Source: Tretioscincus oriximinensis
Taxonomy: Eukaryota > Chordata > Lepidosauria > Squamata > Gymnophthalmidae
Length of the DNA: 64,000 nt
Direction: 5' to 3'
Assembly (NCBI GenBank): GCA_022410635.1
Contig: JAJVDF010000002.1
Span: 4,660,778 to 4,724,777 of the forward strand
Positions within the stretch are counted from its first letter, which is position 1. Each line of letters begins with the position of its first letter. The notes beneath the pieces are model-generated. The model saw nothing but the letters and a program-made list of their open reading frames with translations. It ran no database searches and had not been told where the DNA came from. Shown here piece after piece: positions 58,028 to 64,000 of this stretch. Both the position numbers and the translations under genes were made by a program.

Positions 58028-58319
58028 GTTGAAGAGAGGAACAATTTAAGAAACAAGATGAGATAATCATTAATAGTCCTGCTGGCCCATTTTAGGTGGG
58101 TGAGAAGGAATGGTCATTGTAAGAGGGAGGGAGATAGTCACTGAAAGTATTTTTTTTATATATATGGTAAAAATAAAAACAGGGAAACTGTTCTAGACAA
58201 AGATATCTTGACAAAGGAATTGCAGAATTCATGGAAGGAGCCAGAACACAGCCATGCTTAGGTCCAAACACTTTCTTGAGGCATTACATTTATGATTTTA
58301 ATCTTGTGAAGGTCATGGC

Positions 58320-58414
58320 GACCCGAATTTTTTAATTTTTGTAAGCCGCCCTGGACACCTTCGGGGGGAAGGGCGGGGTAAAAATCTTTTAAATAAATAA
58401 ATAAATAAATAAAT
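58320..58414 (+). mobile_element. SINE/L2 3' tail
   Basis: gtaagccgccctggacaccttcggggggaagggcggggta, then (aaat)n is the forward L2/CORE-SINE end. It is younger-looking than other tails because its CpGs are intact. Confidence 0.7.
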
Positions 58415-58415
58415 T

Positions 58416-58487
58416 TAGCAAGGGGGTCTTGTAAAACTTCAGGGACTAACAAGAAATAGAAATGGTGGCACAAGCTTTCGTAGACAT
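58416..58487 (-). mobile_element. hammerhead-type repeat fragment (family H1)
   Basis: tttagcaagggggtcttgtaaaacttcagggac ... ggcacaagctttcgtagac. It begins exactly where the (aaat)n tail before it ends. Confidence 0.6.
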
Positions 58488-58865
58488 AACCATGCATGAG
58501 TGGCTGACCAGAATTCTTATTCTGCCAGGGATTTTATGCTGGTGAGATCCACAGATGGGCAACAACCCACATGTTGGTAACTAATATGGTCACCATGATT
58601 TCCTTGTGCTGCTGCTGTCTCCTGGACAGTGAAGGCGCACGGGAGAGTTCAACATTCCAAGTATAATAACCAGTGACAAAGCTCAAAACTTTGACAGCCC
58701 TCAGAGACCAATGACAGGGCTTGAAACTTTGGCAGCCTCCAGAGACCAGAGTCCTGGGTTAGAACCTCGCTAAAATACAGAAGAGGGAAGTAATAAATGG
58801 GCAGCTCACTGGGTAAAAAGAGGTAAGAAGTGGAATAGCCCAGGGTTCAGTATTGGGATCAGTAC

Positions 58866-59066
58866 CAGGAGGAAAAGAAAGGAAGAAGGAAGGACTGAAT
58901 GGATGAAAGATGGAAGGGAAGAAAAGAGGATAAATAAGAAAAAAGAAAGAAGGAAAGAAACAAAAAAAAATAAAACAAAGAAGCAGCAAGTGAAATGTGG
59001 ATGGGAGGAGGCAAGGGAGGGAAGGAGTGAGTGGAGGCATGGATGGGAGAAAGGGGGAGGAGGGCT
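58866..59066. repeat. long purine-rich (GA/GGAA) tract
   Basis: About 200 bp in which the plus strand is mostly purine (ggaggaaaagaaaggaagaagg and similar). Such tracts can form triplex DNA. Lys/Glu- and Pro/Ser/Phe-rich frames across it are compositional. Confidence 0.85.
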
Positions 59067-59069
59067 AGA

Positions 59070-59690
59070 ATCCATTTCATTACCATAACGCAATGGGCAG
59101 TTCCACTAGTCATGTAATAATTTGATTATGTGATCATTGTTTATTGTAGATGGAAGGCACATGTGTATGGATGCACCCTGAATGTTTTAAATAAAGCAGG
59201 AAAATCAGAATCATGTTGCACAAAAAAAGAAAGAAATGATCCTAAACTGACCTCATTTTCTTTCCTAACTACATGTGCATTTATTTCTACCTTCGGTTAA
59301 CTCAAAAGAAAACCTCATTCTGGGCCACAGCTTTGGAAACTGTTTTTCTCAGCAATATTTAATGCAAATGAGAACAACCTGCCTAATTTTGCTGGTGGAT
59401 TGGGGATGCTACTTTGAAAAAGAATGTTGGTGATATTGTGGGTTGTGTTTGTGGTTTTTTTGTGTTTTTTTTTTTTGCTAAGGACCTTGAGCAAAACAAA
59501 TGAGATGAAACAGTTCAAAGACTGACCACATCCTGTTAGGTTTCGTTATAGAAATGGAAGATAGCTTTAGCAAGAAACATACTGTGCAGAGGTGGCTGTT
59601 TGATAATGCATAAGTGTCCTACATTCTCAGTTTGATATGGTAGAATGAAATGGGAGCTTCAGAAATTAAATGAAAAAAGTCAAATGCTTG
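59070..59690. other. unassigned noncoding stretch
   Basis: Nothing is recognised except a T run near 59466. Confidence 0.4.
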
Positions 59691-59694
59691 TATC

Positions 59695-60085
59695 CCTTGG
59701 CAAATAAGGTTTTTTCACACTTTGACTGTGGATTAGCCCAAGCAATTAGCAGGAACAAAATTGCTAATTGCTTTATTATTCCTTAATCATTCCAAAAGCA
59801 TTTTAAAACTTATCTCAAACCTATCTTGCATGGACCGATTTTAAACAATTCACAATCACTCCTGTGCCAATGAAACATCCATGCAAAAATTGAAAATGAT
59901 GTATTCCAGGCCTTCTATGTCCTGTATGTTATGTAACATGTAACCAGGCATGTGGAGAAAGAATACAGCTATCATACATCCTATGTTTAGACTAGGAATG
60001 TATTTTCTATCTGGGGAAGTGGGAAAGGAGGATGGGAATGGTTCCCAGAGACATTCTTTGAATGTAAGTCTGAAAAAGCCCTAAT
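59695..60085. repeat. dispersed repeat family D
   Basis: ttattattccttaatcattccaaaagcattttaaaactt, then tgcatggaccgattttaaacaattcacaatcactcctgtgcc and ccttctatgtcctgtatg align in order with 57110-57250. A short inverted pair (caattagcag and gctaattg) is near its left end. Confidence 0.6.
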
Positions 60086-60419
60086 TGTGAGGAACCTATC
60101 TTGTACTGCTTTTAAGTTTGGTGCCAGTTTTCATATACACAGGATTTCCACCCCACCCCCCCAATTATGGAAATCTATGGCTTAAATATCTAGCATCAGT
60201 TAGGAATGATCAATATCCAGTGAGGACCTACAAAGTGGAACTGGTAAATGGCCGGAAGGGGAAAGACTTCTGCTTGGCGTTGCCTGAATTGGATTACTGA
60301 TGCTCTGTGAACCACNGCAAATCAAAATGATGTTTGGTGCTATCAAAGGGGAAAGCCCAGCTGGAAAAACAGCCCTTCCCGTATCGATGTAATTCATAAT
60401 ATTTATACACCAAATGATT

Positions 60420-61270
60420 TATTTGTTTTACTTATATTTATGTTCTGTCCTATACCTAAGGGTCTCTGGGCAGATCACAGCAGAATAATAGTAAAAATGG
60501 ATCAGTTAAAAATGGTGACAGTGCCTACAAGNAGAAAGGATATAGTTTGCTCAGCTGAAGGCCAGTGTGAACAAGTTCATCTTAATCAGGTGTTTAAATC
60601 CTAACCCTAGGTGTAGGTACCAGATACACCATAGAGGAAAAATCATTCCATAACCTGGGATTTATGCAGAGAATGCCCTCCCACAAGTCCATATCCCTTT
60701 GATGATTGAAGGTGGTAGGAACATCAATAAAGACTCATCAGTAGATCTTAGGATACAGGCAGGTTGGTATTGAACTTGAATTGAACTTGGGAGTGAATGG
60801 GCAGCCAGTGCAGTTCTTTTAGGACCGGTGTAATGTGCATCTGGCTAGTTGTGCAACTTTGCAGTCTTGCTGCTATATTCAGCACCAGCTGCAGCTTCCA
60901 AAGTGTAGCCCCATGTCGAATATATCATAGTGGTCCAATCTGGTTGTTACCAGATCATGAAATAATCTGGCCAGGTTGTTTCTGTCCAAAAAAGGTCATG
61001 ATTGGCAAACCAGCCATAGCTGAAAATAGTTGGTCCTGGCTACTCATCTGTATATCAGCATCAAGAATCAGTTTGGAATTCTGGAAAGCACCTGTAATGA
61101 AATCTCATCTCCTTCATGGACACAAGACCATGTAATACACGGCCTCTCTGACTTGTCTGCATTATTCAGGGTAGCCTGGAAAACAGCTGGAATTTCTTCT
61201 GGAGATGAGATTGGACCCATCTCAGTAGAGGTCTTCTTCTGGGAGANGATACCAGACTCACCTCAGTGAA
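60420..61270 (-). pseudogene. L2-type LINE, reversed 3' half (relic)
   Basis: Reading on the minus strand: an ILDADIQM-like segment, then GATLWKLQLVLNIAARL (compare the QLVQNAAARL motif of L2 proteins), then LHWLPIHSQVQFK, a decayed C-terminus and the reversed tail ctatacctaagggtctctgggcag at the left edge. The polymerase core is missing. Frameshifts and stops abound. Confidence 0.82.
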
Positions 61271-61274
61271 AAAG

Positions 61275-62180
61275 GGGGCATAACTGTAGGTGCATGTATG
61301 GAGCAGTGTAGGTACAGGCAGGAAAAGTTAAGCAAAGGCTAAGAGGGCTGTGATATGTCTTTATGTATTGTTGTCACCAAGAAAATGCATGTCAGTGTCC
61401 ATATTGCCACCATGAATGGAAGTTTAGTTTAAATATGTCTTTATCATAAGGTCCTAAGGCTGAAAAGATTCTTTCTCAGTGTAATGGAAATCTGCTGTCA
61501 AATTAAGGATGTGTTTCCACTTGCCCGGTAAATGATGACTTGAGAAGCACTTCTCCCAGAACAAGCTGCTCTCTTGGCCTCAGGTGATTTCAGCAAAGAA
61601 AATCATGGTTCTACTGCCCAGGCGACGGATACATTATCCCAGACACTCCATCTATACATGGAGAGCCTTCTCACCTTTCACCCTAGGTATAGCAAGTCTG
61701 CATGTNAATGCAGCACATAGATCACAGAATGAATCGAGTATCGAAGCGATACAAGAACTTCAGTGCTGCTGCAAATCCTTTTGAATGGCCAGTGGAGACA
61801 TGGCTTTATTGCTTAGACTATGAATTCACAGGTTGATTCCAAATTTATCTTCTTTGTGCATTCTTTTATTAGATCAGTCCTTTTCTTTAATTCTAAGAAT
61901 TAATATTTTGGAGTTGTTTGTTGGTGTTCACTTTTGGTTCCGGTTTATTTTACCAGCAATAATACTGATCTTTGAGAATCATGGATTTTTCATGTGCGAG
62001 GGAGTGGTCAAAGAATAAGCATTTGATATTTGAATAACATTTTGACATTTTGATAACTCTTTTTTGTTTTTTACCAACATATAACCTACTTTTTAAAAGC
62101 CATTGTAATAATAAGATGAGCTATCAGGCTTTTTTGTACTTAATATCAGTGATTGGTTCCTGGGAACAATTTATGTCTGC
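61275..62180. other. unassigned noncoding stretch
   Basis: 61480-61790 is repeat-free with a few CpGs (gcccaggcgacgg, gaatcgagtatcgaagcg) and could be conserved or a diverged repeat. Nothing firm is seen. Confidence 0.35.
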
Positions 62181-62184
62181 TGCT

Positions 62185-62455
62185 GGCTGGCTAGAAAGTT
62201 GACTGCTTTTTTGTTCTCTGAGGCAGAAGCAGGAAATGTGAAGAGTACACCTAGCTTTTCTGTATTCTAGATGCCCTCTCCCTATGACTGGATGAAAACA
62301 TGTCAAAGGACATGTAAAACACAGATGGGCTTGAATGTAGCCTTCACACTTCCTATGGAAATGTTTTCAGAGCGTAGGAATGATTGTGCTTAAACACAGT
62401 CAAGTTTATAGTAAGCTTAAGTATAATTTCAGGATAAGGCTGCATCGATACACAT
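62185..62455. repeat. dispersed repeat family D, reversed
   Basis: In reverse complement it gives taagcacaatcattcctacgctc, gtttaagcaca and ttctagaatacag-type blocks in family D order. Its outer end (ggataaggctgcatcgataca) resembles the Harbinger-like terminus GGCTGCATCCACAC. Confidence 0.55.
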
Positions 62456-62789
62456 GAAAATAGCAACTCAAAAAACATTTTGAGGCTTTATGATGTGCCT
62501 GTTACTACCTCTAAGCTGCATTTAATTCACTTCTTTTTTTATGTATGTCTGAATATAGCCTAACTGAGGACAAATAGTCTGTTCAAGCTACCTGCTTGGA
62601 CTATTCCCCAGTCAAAGGGTAAATTTGGCCATAATGATATGTGTTCAAAGTTTTGAATAAAGTTTTAAGACTACTTAGTGTAGTCCAGGAGTTGTTCCCC
62701 TTAGCTTTTGAGTAATTGCAACTGTTGTATTGCTAAGAGACAACAATGCTAAGACTNCAGGCATTCAAACTGTGAAGATACTTGCATGA

Positions 62790-63025
62790 TGATGACGCCG
62801 CTCCAGGTGGTGATGGAATTTTCACAATGCACCCAGGAAAAAGGTCCTTTGTCTTGGAATATTCTTCAGCTGATGTTTTGCGAAATTGCTACGACTGCAG
62901 CCAAGGAGGTGAGAAGTCTTTCTGTGTGTACAGATCATTAACGTGAATACCACAAGACAANGTCAGCACAGCACAATGTAGAATTGCTGGCTGAGCATGC
63001 TCAGTATTTGCTTCCTGGTAAGTTG
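62790..63025. repeat. dispersed repeat family E, copy 2
   Basis: aaaaaggtcctttgtcttggaatattcttcagctgatgttttgcgaaattgc ... gaagtctttctgtgtgtacagatcattaacg ... gcacaatgtagaattgc ... gagcatgctcagtatttgcttcctgg parallels 43010-43250 over its length. Confidence 0.6.
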
Positions 63026-63049
63026 CCTTGTCGGTTCCTCATGGATTTA

Positions 63050-63310
63050 AANGTACAGTGTGATGGCTGCTCTCTCTTTCAACAGAGAGAGCCGAGTTCA
63101 CNGCCCATGTGGTGGCCATGGAGAAGAGTGCGTGCCCTCTACTGGCCCCAGCTTCAACCAACTCTGCTGTTTGAAAGTACTTTGCGATTAAATAAATGGA
63201 TACCACCACAACATGGTGGGGAAGATAGAATGTAAGCTTTTGGGTGATAAAATAGCTTGTAAGCTGTTTTGAGTCTCTTTGGTGAGAGAACCCAGTTGCA
63301 ATTTATTAAT
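63050..63310 (+). mobile_element. tRNA-derived SINE (family B)
   Basis: tctttcaacagagagagccgag, ccagcttcaaccaactctgctgtttg, taaataaatggataccaccaca, then tgttttgagtctctttggtgagagaaccc. The order matches 17083-17335 and 30955-31190. The head before the tctttcaacag block is diverged. Confidence 0.72.
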
Positions 63311-63314
63311 TTGT

Positions 63315-64000
63315 TAGCAATGATATTTTGTTTGTTTTATTTACTAAAAAGCAAAATAACATAAATACTCCCACACCTACAGCTTTAGTGGCTAGGAAGG
63401 AGAGATTGCCTCCAAAGACAGTAGTTCCAAAAATGTCCTTGGTCTTTCCCATATGATTTTTGCTGCACATAAAACCAAAATACTAGAGCAATGCTTTTAA
63501 TCTTCTTAACAGAGAAACTGATGAAGGATCTCTGGTTTTGTTTTTCAGACAATGGTCCTTCTGGTTTCCTTGGTTTAATTAAATCGAGTTTCAGTTTACA
63601 TAAACTGAGGGCAAGAGAAAACACCATCAACAACTTTTAGCCCTGTAAAACCCTTTGCAAAACACAAGCTACAATTTTCATATTTGGGAAGAAAGTTGTT
63701 TTAAATTATTTCTTGGACTATCCTGAGAAGTATGCATAGGAAAAACAGCTCCATCACATCCCTATTCTCATATTATAAGAAACTAACCTATGTTTGCACA
63801 AGATGGCTAAAATGTATAAAAAATAAATAAATAAAATAAAACAAAAAAANCCCAAGAAAATAATTACTGCAATTCCTGGTTCTACATTTGTCTCAAAACC
63901 ATATTAAGTACATTTGAAAATAAATTCAGTTGTTGCATGAATTGTAATGATCTCTAGTAAACACTATTGACTGCAATTGCTTATAGCTGAAACATACTAA
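63315..64000. other. unassigned noncoding stretch
   Basis: An A-rich aaaataaataaataaaa segment at 63816-63849 may be a retroposon tail. No gene is seen. Confidence 0.4.

Overview
This window looks like intergenic DNA from a lepidosaur reptile, a squamate lizard or possibly a tuatara-like lineage. It is AT-rich and full of short open frames that look random. I found no convincing host protein-coding gene, rRNA, tRNA or CRISPR array. Its repeat content points to a reptile: L2-type and CR1-type LINE pieces, tRNA-derived SINEs with a MIR-like core and an L2-like tail, a second SINE with a tRNA-like head of the kind seen in squamates, and many short hAT-like and PIF/Harbinger-like elements. I saw no L1 or BovB sequence. 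The species is inference. Single N bases are scattered through the window, and one run of 105 N lies inside a trinucleotide repeat.

Layout. 1-11 kb: truncated and intact hAT-type short elements, a palindromic MITE, two repeats with a hammerhead-ribozyme-like core, a near-perfect 28-bp hairpin (6895-6957) and a CORE-SINE. 11-22 kb: mostly single-copy-looking DNA with a GC-rich, possibly Helitron-like block, a CR1 3' end, SINEs, a Harbinger-like MITE and two stretches that may be conserved noncoding elements. 22-30 kb: a very large (ACG)n/(CGT)n tract with an assembly gap, L2 remnants, a dead Tc1 transposase gene and more hammerhead-type repeats. 30-45 kb: SINEs, four more palindromic MITE-type insertions or relics (one nested in a SINE), a hAT element with a perfect 8-bp duplication, and L2 3' pieces. 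45.3-46.4 kb: the most striking object, a 974-bp inverted element. 48.5-54 kb: an L2 LINE with a hAT MITE inserted in its frame, a decayed CR1, and a cluster of hammerhead-type repeats. 54-64 kb: nested MITEs, a related dispersed repeat family, a homopurine tract, an inverted L2 and another SINE.

Main discovery candidate. The element at 45356-46329 consists of two near-identical 406-nt arms in inverted orientation, flanked by a 12-bp target duplication. Each arm carries a compact hammerhead-ribozyme-like motif: a CUGAAGA core, stem II, GAAA, a palindromic ACGCGU stem III and a closing stem I. One arm holds an extra 97 nt with GTAAGT...TAG ends that is absent from the other arm at single-base precision. 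That is what a spliced and an unspliced copy of one intron would look like. The architecture (inverted arms, short-stem-III hammerhead, intron near the terminal repeat) matches what is known of Penelope-like retroelements. A second, older family with the same arrangement (CTGAAGA...GAAAGCTC) is present in about a dozen copies. Nothing here encodes the reverse transcriptase that would mobilise either family, so both would depend on an enzyme supplied in trans.
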